A stretch of 64,000 nucleotides of DNA. It comes from Phreatobacter oligotrophus. Lineage in GTDB: Bacteria > Pseudomonadota > Alphaproteobacteria > Rhizobiales > Phreatobacteraceae. The notes beneath the pieces were generated by a model that was given only the letters and a program-made list of their open reading frames with translations, was not told the origin of the DNA and did not search any database. The stretch is from positions 1-64,000 of the forward strand of contig NZ_PZZL01000002.1 of assembly GCF_003046185.1 (NCBI RefSeq). Direction: 5' to 3'. How positions within the stretch are numbered: the stretch's first letter is position 1; every line of letters begins with the position of its first letter. Of the stretch, positions 39,901 through 46,494 are shown piece after piece. A program made the position numbers and the translations under genes.

Positions 39901-40768
39901 TCACCGCCTTGTCGCGGCGCTCCACGCAGGGGCGGATGGTGCAGGTGCCGGCGCGCAGGTCGTCGCCGAACCAGGCCACCACCAGCGAGACCGATCGAAG
40001 GTTCGGGCAGAGCGCCTGCGCGTCATTCATCGCGAGGGAAAAATCCGCACCATCGCGCGTCGTGTGGCGCGTCTCGGGTGCGGACCGGCCATAGCCGAAA
40101 TCGCGGGCATGGATGCCCGGCTCGTAGCCGAATTCGGTGGCGCCGGGGATGACCACCAGCGAGCGCACCATGGTCTCCAGCCGGCCGACCGGCCGCACCA
40201 CCTCGAAGGTGAGCTGCGGGATACGGCTGCCGAAGGCGTCGAGCGGCAATTGCTCGAAGACCACATAGGCGAGGCCGCGATAGGCCGGCGCTTGCCCTGC
40301 GCCCTCTTTGGCGACGATGAGCGGATCGGCCGGCTGGTCCTCGGTGCCGCGATGGAGGCGGATCGTCAGGCCCTTTTGGTCCAGCTCCTTGCCGTCCGCC
40401 CAGATGCGGCCGATGGCGGCGATGGGCCCCTCGCAGAGCCCCACGGCGAAATCGGCGGTGTAGCTGTAGGTCCGCTGGCGCGGCGCGCCCTTGCCGCCGC
40501 CGGAGGCGTGCTCGGTCAGCTTCGTCGCCCAGATGACCTGCCCGGCGACGCGCATCCGGCCATAGACGCGCGGGATCGGCGCACCTTCCGTGGAGGAGAG
40601 GACATCGAGATCCTTCAGCCGCGGGCCGTCTGGCGGACGGGCGCCGAACAGCGCGCGGTCGATGACGGCCCCCGCGAGGGCGCCGACCAGCCGGCCGGCC
40701 ATGGCGCCGGCAGCGCCGAAGCTCTCGCCGATGGCGGCACCGGCGAAGGAGAGGACGAGCGCGGCCAT
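36938..40768 (-). CDS. GTA gp15, large tail/baseplate protein (megatron)
   Basis: This 1276-residue protein is homologous to the RcGTA host-specificity protein at the tail tip. The N-terminus has a hydrophobic glycine-rich stretch (1-40). The middle (about 220-760) contains the GTA TIM-barrel-like domain, with IGSEMPGLTRVRG, VTYAADWTEYGG and PIWLTELGFPAVDRG segments resembling glycoside hydrolases. The C-terminal half is the phage tail-tip domain ending in receptor-proximal modules. The ATG at 40768 overlaps the gp14 stop (TGATG). In RcGTA this protein crowns the tail and contacts the recipient cell. Confidence 0.93.
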   Translation of the reverse strand: MAALVLSFAGAAIGESFGAAGAMAGRLVGALAGAVIDRALFGARPPDGPRLKDLDVLSSTEGAPIPRVYGRMRVAGQVIWATKLTEHASGGGKGAPRQRTYSYTADFAVGLCEGPIAAIGRIWADGKELDQKGLTIRLHRGTEDQPADPLIVAKEGAGQAPAYRGLAYVVFEQLPLDAFGSRIPQLTFEVVRPVGRLETMVRSLVVIPGATEFGYEPGIHARDFGYGRSAPETRHTTRDGADFSLAMNDAQALCPNLRSVSLVVAWFGDDLRAGTCTIRPCVERRDKAVTGLDWSVAGEGRATARLVSEVDGRSAFGGSPSDATVIRAIRDLKARGLKVTLIPFVMMDVPPGNALADPWTGAASQPPHPWRGRITVTPAPGRPGSPDGSMASASEIAAFLGTAAASHFAVTGEAVAYAGPAEWRYRRFVLHLAALAKAAGGVEAFAIGSEMPGLTRVRGATGHPFVAGLVDLAAEVKVLLPDATVTYAADWTEYGGQARGADLDFPLDPLWASEAIGAVGIDWYAPLDDRRDDTPGSPYDREALGAGLAAGEGFDWYYASDADRSAGTRTPITDGLGKPWVHRQKDLLSWWSNEHRPRTGGVEGAATAWVPKSKPIWLTELGFPAVDRGANRPSVFPDPKSSESGLPPFSNGDRDDLIQRRALEAVLGRLDPAFDAGEAAIPISPLYGGPMVDPARIALWAWDARPWPAFPRATDAWADGPNWETGHWLTGRLGAAPVGDLIAAVLGEYGVAVSEATPVEGVLDGFSIDRPMTARDAVEGLARAFSVEIRDTAAGLVLDGRPRPPVAVLSTADLVEDGDTPPVSLTRSETEDLPAELSIAFAETAADYRASAVTSRRLAGGGRRVSGLSLSAAGEGGDMTLRAEALLHRLWVARDRAAFALPPSRLALEPGDVIGVVAGGETRPMRLSTLEGGLMRRAEAIGHAAPVRARRPPPLDRSYAIAKAEGPPAVAVLALPPLAETGDPPLLHMAVAADPWRGPYTIWRGGDGLGDEAVASLSRPSLMGRTSTALPAGRPWIWNRRASVTVELVTGALSGQPETAVLGGANALALHHPGEGWEVLQFRDAELVAERTVRLGCLLRGQRGTEHLAGAVAAGAEAVLLSGPLTPLVTDLDLVGREFRYRVGSSTLLAADPAVAEVTATADLTALRPFAPVQPRARRTASGIAISWIRRTRLGGDGWDLAEIGLGEASERYRLVIRDAAGAARRTVETNEPAFLYASAAELADFGSALTAIRLSIAQLSAVAGEGRALEAVLPL

Positions 40769-41211
40769 CAGTCGGGCTCCGGGGCGAGATCGGGAAAGGC
40801 GAAGGCGAAGGCGATGCGGCGTTGCCACCAGGGGGCGAAGGCGACCTCGGCGACGGCCGCGCCGTCATGGGCGTGGATCAGCGTGGCCGGCCCGGAAAGG
40901 ATGGCGCAGTGCTTGGCCGGCAGGTGCTCGCGCCAGCGGAAGAGCAGGACATCGCCGGGTTTGGCGCCGGCCAGCGGGATGGCCAGGAGGTGCCGGCCGG
41001 CGGCAAGCGCCAGGGTTTCGCGGCCCTGGGCCTCCGCCCAGTCGGGCGTGTAGGGCGGCGGGGGTTCCGGCTCGGGGCCGATCAGCTCGCGCCAGACGCC
41101 GCGGATGAGGCCGAGGCAGTCGCAGCCGATGCCGCGGAGCGAGGCCTGATGGCGATAGGGCGTGCCGATCCAGCCGCGCGCCGCGGCGACGATGGCGGTG
41201 CGTGTGGGCAT
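40768..41211 (-). CDS. GTA gp14, NlpC/P60 cell-wall peptidase
   Basis: This 147-residue tail peptidase is predicted to open a path through recipient peptidoglycan during DNA delivery. Catalytic Cys32 lies in GCDCLGLIRGVWRELIG, His101 in KHCAIL, and further His113/His115 could complete the triad. Length fits GTA gp14. The ATG at 41211 (MPTRTAIVAAARGWIGTPY) is family-typical; the longer frame is repeat-derived. It is translationally coupled to gp15 and separated from gp13 by a 450-bp repeat block. Confidence 0.92.
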   Translation of the reverse strand: MPTRTAIVAAARGWIGTPYRHQASLRGIGCDCLGLIRGVWRELIGPEPEPPPPYTPDWAEAQGRETLALAAGRHLLAIPLAGAKPGDVLLFRWREHLPAKHCAILSGPATLIHAHDGAAVAEVAFAPWWQRRIAFAFAFPDLAPEPD

Positions 41212-41269
41212 GGGAGTGCCGGGAGTTTGAGGGGGAACGGGCGGCCGGGCGTGGTGGAGCGGCTTCAAA

Positions 41270-41660
41270 AGGGCGGGAAGAGCCCCCTCACCCTTCCCTC
41301 TCCCCGCCGGGGAGAGGGGCAACAGCGTCGCGGGCCGTTCGGTCACCGTTGTGCTTGGCACGACGATCTCGGACATGGCGCGACGTCGAAGTCCCCTCCC
41401 CTCGCCAGAGGGGAGGGTGAGGGTGGGGCATTGATCGAAGGACACCGCCCTGAAAGCCCCACCCCGGCCCTCCCCTCTCGCGAGGGGAGGGAGAAGAGCC
41501 CCCTCACCCTTCCCTCTCCCCGCCGGGGAGAGGGGGACTTCGACGTCGCGTCATAGTCGGTGGCCTGCGTGCCAAGCACGACGAAAGCCAGAGGGCCACG
41601 ACGCTGTTGCCCCCTCTCCCCGGCGGGGAGAGGGAAGGGAGAGGGGGCCGGACCGCTCCG
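41270..41660. repeat. Repeat block between GTA gp13 and gp14 (families A and B)
   Basis: The 450-bp gap holds no gene. Family A hairpins (CCCTCTCCCCGCCGGGGAGAGGG and variants) occur near 41297, 41513 and 41620. Family B elements (CTCCCCTC-gcca-GAGGGGAG type) occur near 41396-41425 and 41460-41490. Flanking strings such as GACTTCGACGTCGCG and ACGACGCTGTTGCC recur at other blocks, showing a larger composite unit. Because it splits the tail operon, it may cap or modulate transcripts. Confidence 0.8.
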
Positions 41661-41661
41661 C

Positions 41662-42546
41662 CTACCCCACCACCGACCCGTCATGGCCGCCCTCGCCCGG
41701 CACCGGCACGGAGAGGATCCGGTCGATGCCGGGCATGTGCGGGAAGCCGCGGAAGTTCAGCGCATTGGCGAAGCGGTCGCGGCAGGTCGCAAAGCTCTTG
41801 TCGCAGCCGATGGTCACCGTGACGGCATCGCCGGGGGCCGGCTGCTCCGGCGGCGACTGCCAGAGCGACAGGCGCACGCCCCCGCTCACGACACTCGCCG
41901 CGGCGATCTCGACGCTCCAGCCGGCCGCCGCGCCGGAGGTCACCGCGAGCCGGCCTCCGGCGAGGCGGTCGATATCGAGGGTGAGCCCCGACAAGACGAG
42001 GCTTGCCTCACCCGTCGCCACCACCACCGCCTCCCCTCGCCTGTCCGGTCCGGTGAGATCCACCCCACAGCGCGCATCGCCGAGATCGGCCGAACAGCGC
42101 GGCGTGTAGAGCCGGCCGCGCTCCACATCGAGGGCGCTGGCGCGGGAGCGGAGTTCGGCGCGGAAGGCCTTGCCCTCGCGGGTGACCGAGCCGAGCGTCA
42201 GCGTCGACAGATGGACCGTGAGATCCGGGCGCTCCCAATCCACGCAATGAACCTCGACCGTGGCGCCGTAATAGCGCCCGGCGCGCAGGTCCGCCTCCGC
42301 GATGGCGTCATCGACCAATGCGCCGGCAACCTCCGCCGCCGAGGGGGCGAAGCCGAGCTTCTCGGCCGCGGCGGAAGCATCGAAGCCGCTCGCCGCGTGG
42401 CAGGTGACGCCGTCCACCACGAGATCCGCGTCATGGTCGGTGAAGCCGAGCACGACGCCATCCGTGCGGCGGAGGATCCACGCGGTGGCGAGGGTGGTGC
42501 AGCCGGTCTCGAGCCGGGCCTGCAGGCCGGGGGGCAGGGTGCGCAT
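41662..42546 (-). CDS. GTA gp13, DUF2163 tail hub protein
   Basis: This 294-residue protein belongs to the BR0599/DUF2163 family, known as the hub in the RcGTA tail. The N-terminus has CTTLATAWILRRTDGVVLGFTDHDADL. The C-terminus has the conserved GCDKSFATCRDRF and NFRGFPHMPG Cys/aromatic signature. It follows gp12 with three bases between stop and start. Length is normal. Confidence 0.93.
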   Translation of the reverse strand: MRTLPPGLQARLETGCTTLATAWILRRTDGVVLGFTDHDADLVVDGVTCHAASGFDASAAAEKLGFAPSAAEVAGALVDDAIAEADLRAGRYYGATVEVHCVDWERPDLTVHLSTLTLGSVTREGKAFRAELRSRASALDVERGRLYTPRCSADLGDARCGVDLTGPDRRGEAVVVATGEASLVLSGLTLDIDRLAGGRLAVTSGAAAGWSVEIAAASVVSGGVRLSLWQSPPEQPAPGDAVTVTIGCDKSFATCRDRFANALNFRGFPHMPGIDRILSVPVPGEGGHDGSVVG

Positions 42547-42549
42547 GGG

Positions 42550-43176
42550 TCAGGGCCTGATCTCGACGAGGGGGATCGAGGGGATGTCGCCGGCGGCGAA
42601 GGAGGTGAGGTTGACGTCGAGCCGGTCGGTGTCGAAGCGCACCGGCACGTCGAAGAGGAAGCCGGCGGTGATCGCCGTGCCCGGCGGCGGCGCGGTGTCG
42701 AAGGTGACGAGGCCGGTCGTCGCGTCGCAGGCGAAGGCGGTGGTCTCGACGCCCGCCACCGCCACCCGCACCGAGCCGGCCACGGGCTTCACGACAGGCC
42801 TGACATAGGCGCTCTCGCCCGTGCCATAGGATTTCACCAGCGCGAAGACGCGCCTCTCGCCGTCGCCCGTGCCGATCGGCTGATCGGTGGGCGACGGCGC
42901 CGCGCCGGCAGGAGCGGAGGCGTGATCGAGCCGGTCGCGGAAGCGGAAGCCGTGGAGGCGGCCGCGGCGCTCCTCGAAGAAGGCGACGACGGCCTGGAGC
43001 GCGGCGAGGCTGCGCACGCCGTAGCCGGCATCCCAGCGGCGGCGGGAATGGGCCCAGCGGGCATTGCGCTCCTCGCGGCCGGAGCCGAGCAGGACGATGT
43101 CGGTGCGCCGCTCCGGCCCGCCCGTGGCGCCGAGCGCCACGTCGAGCGGGAAGGTCACCTCGTGGAAGGCGGGCAT
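42550..43176 (-). CDS. GTA gp12, DUF2460 distal tail protein
   Basis: This 208-residue protein of the TIGR02217/DUF2460 family is the distal tail protein at the end of the tail tube in RcGTA. Family features are MPAFHEVTFPLDVALGATGG, RRRWDAGYGVRSL, FRFRDRLDH and the C-terminal DIPSIPLVEIRP. The ATG at 43176 was chosen because the longer frame crosses into the plus-strand YdcH gene. The gene is tightly followed by gp13. Confidence 0.93.
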   Translation of the reverse strand: MPAFHEVTFPLDVALGATGGPERRTDIVLLGSGREERNARWAHSRRRWDAGYGVRSLAALQAVVAFFEERRGRLHGFRFRDRLDHASAPAGAAPSPTDQPIGTGDGERRVFALVKSYGTGESAYVRPVVKPVAGSVRVAVAGVETTAFACDATTGLVTFDTAPPPGTAITAGFLFDVPVRFDTDRLDVNLTSFAAGDIPSIPLVEIRP

Positions 43177-43257
43177 GGGCTCCTCGCTTGATCTCGCACA
43201 AGGCCCGCCGGCGGCGTCCGGGCCATGATCGCGGCGATCCCACTGGAGGAGGCCCTC

Positions 43258-43500
43258 GTGAGCCACACGCCGCATGAACTGTCCGCCGAATTCCCCGACA
43301 AGGTGGCGGCCATCTCGCGCCTGAAGCAGACGGATGCGCATTTCGCGCGGCTCGCCGACCGCTATCACGAGGTGAACCGCGAAATTCACCGCATCGACAG
43401 CCAGCTGGCGCCGGCTGCCGACGAGGTCACCGAGACGCTGAAGAAGGAGCGCCTCGCGCTCATCGACCAGATCGCCGCGCTGCTGTCGAAAGCAGCGTGA
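43258..43500 (+). CDS. YdcH/DUF465-family small protein, antisense to the GTA
   Basis: This 80-residue helical protein has the YdcH/DUF465 pattern: an N-terminal HELSAEFPDKVAAISRLKQTDAHF and a coiled-coil region to ALLSKAA. GGAGGA lies seven bases before the GTG at 43258, favouring it over the ATG at 43225. Function is unknown in the family. It lies on the opposite strand between gp12 and gp11, convergent with gp11 (13 bases apart), so it is an extra gene in the cluster with its own promoter. Confidence 0.85.
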   Translation: MSHTPHELSAEFPDKVAAISRLKQTDAHFARLADRYHEVNREIHRIDSQLAPAADEVTETLKKERLALIDQIAALLSKAA

Positions 43501-43513
43501 GCGGTAGGGACCG

Positions 43514-44110
43514 TCAGAGCTGGCGGCGGCCGCGCGCCACCGCGCGGGCCAGCATGGCGGTCACCTCCGCCTCCGACCGGCGGAACGAGCCGGCATCGGT
43601 GGCGGTGACATTGACGACGACGGAGGGGCGGCCCGCCGCCCCGCCCCCGCCGGCGGCAACGCCGAGGCGGCCATCAGCAGTGCGGGCGAGCGGCATCACT
43701 GCCTCGGCGCCGCGCTCGCCCATGAGGCCGGTGCGTCCGCCGGCCAGCGGGAAATAGGTCGGCGCCGCGACGACGCCGCCGCGCGCCATGGGTGTCAGGC
43801 CCGAGAGCAGCCCGGCCTCGGCCGTGATGCCGTCCCCAAGTCCGCGGAACCCCAGCATCAGGTCCTGGAAGCCGGAGAAGAGCCCATCGGTGATGGGGCG
43901 GATTGCCGCGCGCAGGGCCATGGCCGAGAGCTGCTGGCCGAGCGACTGGACGACCGTGCCGAGATCCTGGCCCTTCACCACCGCATTGGCGAAGGCGCGC
44001 GACATGGAGGCGCCGAAGCCGCGGGCGAGCTTGTCGGCCTCGCCGAGCTCGCGGCGGAACGCGGAGGTGTCGGCGGTGATCTCGACGGAGAGGGTGTCGA
44101 CGGCGGTCAT
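43514..44110 (-). CDS. GTA gp11, short tail tape measure protein
   Basis: This 198-residue protein fits the short tape-measure protein of GTAs (about 220 residues in RcGTA), consistent with a short tail. It begins LSVEITADTSAFRRELGEADKLARGFG, a tape-measure-type motif. A helical hydrophobic segment follows (AMALRAAIRPITDGLFSGFQDLM, about 65-87), then a Gly/Ala-rich part and a C-terminus ending ARAVARGRRQL. It would span the tail lumen and fix tail length. Confidence 0.88.
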   Translation of the reverse strand: MTAVDTLSVEITADTSAFRRELGEADKLARGFGASMSRAFANAVVKGQDLGTVVQSLGQQLSAMALRAAIRPITDGLFSGFQDLMLGFRGLGDGITAEAGLLSGLTPMARGGVVAAPTYFPLAGGRTGLMGERGAEAVMPLARTADGRLGVAAGGGGAAGRPSVVVNVTATDAGSFRRSEAEVTAMLARAVARGRRQL

Positions 44111-44139
44111 CGGGGGCTCCTCGGTTGCGTTGGTGGCTT

Positions 44140-44300
44140 GCCCCTCACCCTTCCCTCTCCCTGCGAGCGGGGAGAGGGGGCAACAGCGTCACGTTCCCCT
44201 GGCAGCGGCGGGGCCTGGCACGGCGGGATGAGGGACTCCAGGACGTCGTGGTCCCCTCTCCCCGCTCGCAGGGAGAGGGAAGGGTGAGGGGCAGATGGAG
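44140..44300. repeat. Inverted pair of family A repeats between gp11 and gp10.1
   Basis: CCCTCACCCTTCCCTCTCCC followed by TGCGAGCGGGGAGAGG near 44144-44175 is mirrored near 44255-44290 by its complement (CTCTCCCCGCTCGCAGGGAGAGG). The two long arms enclose an about 80-base centre containing GGCAACAGCGTC. This could form one large stem-loop in the tail transcript just before gp11. Confidence 0.8.
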
Positions 44301-44310
44301 GTCCCGCCGC

Positions 44311-44514
44311 TTATCCATCCGGAAACGCCGCCATCAGTTGCTCCAGCCCCGCCCGGTCGAGCGGCGCGGCGACGCGGCCGAAGCGGCCTTCGAGCGCGGC
44401 GGCGAGTTCGCGCGGCGTCGCCTCCCAGAACACCCTGGGCGGCCAGAGGAGGACGCCACAGGCGAGCCGCATCACCTCGTCCCAGGGGAAGGGCTCGGGG
44501 CTTCGCCGAAAGGG
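44311..44514 (-). CDS. GTA gp10.1, TAC-type tail assembly chaperone, likely made as gp10 fusion
   Basis: The TAA-terminated frame encodes PFPWDEVMRLACGVLLWPP, WEATPRELAAALEGRFG and LEQLMAAFPDG, the signature of the small GTA tail assembly chaperone family (TIGR02216/PF09550 type). No ATG, GTG or TTG precedes the PFPW motif in frame. The first possible start is GTG at 44475, overlapping the gp10 TGA (GTGA), and it would lose the conserved N-terminus. The frame is entered by a -1 slip at CCCTTTC (44514-44508), giving a gp10-gp10.1 fusion of about 177 residues. Coordinates start at the slip site. Confidence 0.8.
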   Translation of the reverse strand, partial: PFRRSPEPFPWDEVMRLACGVLLWPPRVFWEATPRELAAALEGRFGRVAAPLDRAGLEQLMAAFPDG

Positions 44515-44843
44515 TGCCCGGCGCCCTCCTCCGCCCCGCCGCCGAAGGTGACGGCGAGGAGTTGGGAGGCGATGCGGGCATAACCTGCCGCCCCGCCCTC
44601 CACATCCAGCGCCGCAACCTCGCGGTCGGTGATCGCCTCGCCGGCCCCGCGCAGGCCGGCGCCGAGGATGGCGGCGAGATCGCCGGCCGCGAGGCGTCCG
44701 GCCGAAAAGCGCTCGGCGAGATCGACGAGGTCGGAGGCCTCGAAATGCGCCTCGAGTTCGGCAAGGGCGCCGAGGGTGAGGACGAGGCGGCGGCGCGTGC
44801 CGCCGAGCTCGGCCTCGATTTCGCCGCGACGGGCATTGGCCAT
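44472..44843 (-). CDS. GTA gp10, gene transfer agent family protein (tail assembly chaperone-like)
   Basis: This 123-residue protein of the GTA gp10 family (PF11836-type, grouped with phage tail assembly chaperones) contains ARRGEIEAELGGTRRRLVLT, LAELEAHFEASDLVDLAERF and ASQLLAVTFGG. The last 12 residues (FGEAPSPSPGTR) look non-conserved and overlap the gp10.1 coding region in another frame. The overlap carries a slippery heptamer with an internal ribosome-binding-like sequence. Together with gp10.1 it should act in tail assembly around the tape measure protein. Confidence 0.9.
   Translation of the reverse strand: MANARRGEIEAELGGTRRRLVLTLGALAELEAHFEASDLVDLAERFSAGRLAAGDLAAILGAGLRGAGEAITDREVAALDVEGGAAGYARIASQLLAVTFGGGAEEGAGHPFGEAPSPSPGTR
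44508..44530 (-). promoter_or_regulatory. Candidate programmed -1 frameshift signal (gp10 to gp10.1)
   Basis: On the minus strand, C CCT TTC (44514-44508) in the gp10 frame matches the X XXY YYZ slippery heptamer, and slipping gives CCC TTT CGG in the gp10.1 frame. AGGAGG at 44530-44525 ends ten bases before it, a spacing known to stimulate -1 shifts in E. coli dnaX. No start codon lies where that sequence could initiate. Phage tail chaperone pairs (lambda G/GT) use the same logic. Confidence 0.7.
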
Positions 44844-44854
44844 GGGAGTCTCCG

Positions 44855-45262
44855 TCAGGCTGCGGTGAAGGTGAGCGCCCCGGCGCTTTCCAGCGCCATG
44901 TCGTAGGTCACCTCGCCATTGTGGTTGCCGGCAAATTCCAGCGCGGTGATCTGGAAGGGCCCCGCGACCGTGCCGAAATCCGGCACGACGATCTGGAAGT
45001 CGCGCACCGCGCCGTCGAAGAAGACCTGGCGCATGAGGGCATCCGAGGCCTCGTCGCGGAACAGGCCGGAGCCGGAAACCGAGGCGCGCTTGACGCCGGT
45101 GCCGCCGAGCAGCTCGCGCCAGCGGCCGGCGCTCTCGGCATGGGTGACATCGACGGTCTCGGCATTGAAGCGCAGCTGGCGCGAGCGCAGGCCCGCGACG
45201 GTGATGAAGCCTGCGCCATCGGCGATCTTGACGAGCAGGTCCTTGCCTTTCTGGGCGGCCAT
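44855..45262 (-). CDS. GTA gp9, major tail tube protein (TP901-1 family)
   Basis: This 135-residue protein forms the tail tube. It matches the TP901-1-type major tail protein family: MAAQKGKDLLVKI, FNAETVDVTHAESAGRWRELLGG, DEASDALMRQVFFDGAVRDFQIVVPDFG and the C-terminal ALESAGALTFTAA. Length is normal for GTA gp9. It lies 11 bases upstream of gp10. Confidence 0.94.
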   Translation of the reverse strand: MAAQKGKDLLVKIADGAGFITVAGLRSRQLRFNAETVDVTHAESAGRWRELLGGTGVKRASVSGSGLFRDEASDALMRQVFFDGAVRDFQIVVPDFGTVAGPFQITALEFAGNHNGEVTYDMALESAGALTFTAA

Positions 45263-45304
45263 GGGGATCTCCGGTGGTGGTTTTGGGGACGGACGGGGTG
45301 AACG

Positions 45305-45480
45305 GGTCGCCCCCTCACCCTTCCCTCTCCCCGCCGGGGAGAGGGGGACTTCGACGTCGCGCCATGTCCGGGCAGCGGGTGCCAGGGACAGCCGTTCTCG
45401 ATGAAGCGGGACGCTGTTGCCCCCTCTCCCCGGCGGGGAGAGGGAAGGGTGAGGGGGCCGAGGAACGACCAGCCGAGCCC
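45305..45480. repeat. Inverted family A repeat pair between gp8 and gp9
   Basis: CCCTCACCCTTCCCTCTCCC plus CGCCGGGGAGAGGG near 45313-45345 is mirrored near 45420-45462. The centre includes GACTTCGACGTCGCG and CGGGACGCTGTTGCC, which also flank copies at 41.5, 53.0 and 57 kb. The gap has no gene. Confidence 0.8.
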
Positions 45481-45482
45481 CC

Positions 45483-45893
45483 TCACCCCGGCTCGGTCAC
45501 GGCCCGGAACCGCACGACGCCGTGCCAGGTGCGCCCGTCCGGCTCGCGGCGGATGTCGGCGGTGGCGAAGCGCAGGTTGACGAGCCTGAGCCCCTCCGGC
45601 GTCAGCGGCACCGCCTCCAGCGCGGCAACCAGCTCGCCGGCGACCAGATGCGCCTCGCTCTGCCCGCCCTGGCGCGACCAGACATGCAGCGTGATGGCAT
45701 GTTCGTGGCCCACCCCATCGCCGGTGGACCAGTCGGTGGTGCGTGCCTCGCCCAGCGTCACATAGGGAAAGGTGGCGGCCCGCGGCGGTTCGTCCCAGAC
45801 CTTCGGCCCGCCGAGGACGGCGACGAGCGGGGCATGGGCGAGGAGCCCGTCATGCAGCGCGCGCCGCAGCGCAAGCGAGGCGGGCGCGCTCAT
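45483..45893 (-). CDS. GTA gp8, DUF3168 tail terminator
   Basis: This 136-residue protein of the DUF3168 family is the tail terminator in RcGTA. Visible features are ALRRALHDGLLAHAPLVAVLGGPKVWDEPP, FPYVTLGEARTTDWSTGDGVGHEHAITLHVWSR (positions about 40-72) and the C-terminal WHGVVRFRAVTEPG. Its ATG overlaps the stop of the small upstream gene (ATGA). Confidence 0.93.
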   Translation of the reverse strand: MSAPASLALRRALHDGLLAHAPLVAVLGGPKVWDEPPRAATFPYVTLGEARTTDWSTGDGVGHEHAITLHVWSRQGGQSEAHLVAGELVAALEAVPLTPEGLRLVNLRFATADIRREPDGRTWHGVVRFRAVTEPG

Positions 45894-46165
45894 GCGAGGC
45901 CTCCGCGGATGCGGTCGGCGGCGGGGCCGAGCCGCGGCGTCGCGGGACGACCCAGCGCGCCATATTCCCGGGCGAAGGCGTCCGCCGCCGGATCGACCAG
46001 CGCCAGCCCGCCATCGGCCCGGGGGACGAGGCGCAGCGGCGGGCCCTCATTGGCGGCGGAGAGCTGGAAGCGGTCGGCGAGCCGCACGAGAAACGGCGTG
46101 GTCCAGCGCGGCAGGCGGCCGATTCCGGACAGGCCGCCATAGGCGACGGTGACGATGGGCTTCAC
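45890..46165 (-). CDS. Extra small GTA-cluster gene of unknown function
   Basis: This 91-residue protein is not recognised. It begins MKPIVTVAYGGLSGIGRLPRW, has LADRFQLSAANEGPPLRL in the middle and a C-terminal helix-prone AADAFAREYGALGRPA. Both ends overlap neighbours by four bases (ATGA with gp7 stop and gp8 start), which strongly supports expression in the head-tail operon. RcGTA, as I know it, has no gene between gp7 and gp8, so this is a lineage-specific addition, perhaps a connector accessory. Confidence 0.7.
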   Translation of the reverse strand: MKPIVTVAYGGLSGIGRLPRWTTPFLVRLADRFQLSAANEGPPLRLVPRADGGLALVDPAADAFAREYGALGRPATPRLGPAADRIRGGLA

Positions 46166-46494
46166 GGCAGGACCTCCTCGGCGAGCAGGGTCAGGTAGGA
46201 CCGCGCCGGCGTGTCCTCGCGGATGGCGCGGATGTCGAAGAGCCGCGCGCCCTTGCGCAGGCGGTGGGCGGCGGTGAGGCCGGCGAAGCGGCGGAGGGTG
46301 ATGCGGTGGGTCAGCCGCTGGACGAGGCGCTCCTCGGCGAGGATCTCGGTGCCGCCGAGCGGCTCGATGAGGCCCCAGACGAGGCCGACCGTCTCGAAGG
46401 CGCGGGTGACGCCGCCGACGCCATCGGGCACCTCGTAGGGCGCCTCGACATAGAGCCGGTGGCGCAGGATGCCGGGATCGAGGCCCGTCTTCAT
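46162..46494 (-). CDS. GTA gp7, head closure (stopper) protein
   Basis: This 110-residue protein of the SPP1 gp16-like head-tail adaptor family contains LDPGILRHRLYVEAPYEVPDG, WGLIEPLGGTEIL, RLVQRLTHRITLRRFAG and the C-terminal DIRAIREDTPARSYLTLLAEE. It seals the capsid portal after packaging. Four-base overlaps tie it to gp6 upstream and the unknown small gene downstream. Confidence 0.92.
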   Translation of the reverse strand: MKTGLDPGILRHRLYVEAPYEVPDGVGGVTRAFETVGLVWGLIEPLGGTEILAEERLVQRLTHRITLRRFAGLTAAHRLRKGARLFDIRAIREDTPARSYLTLLAEEVLP

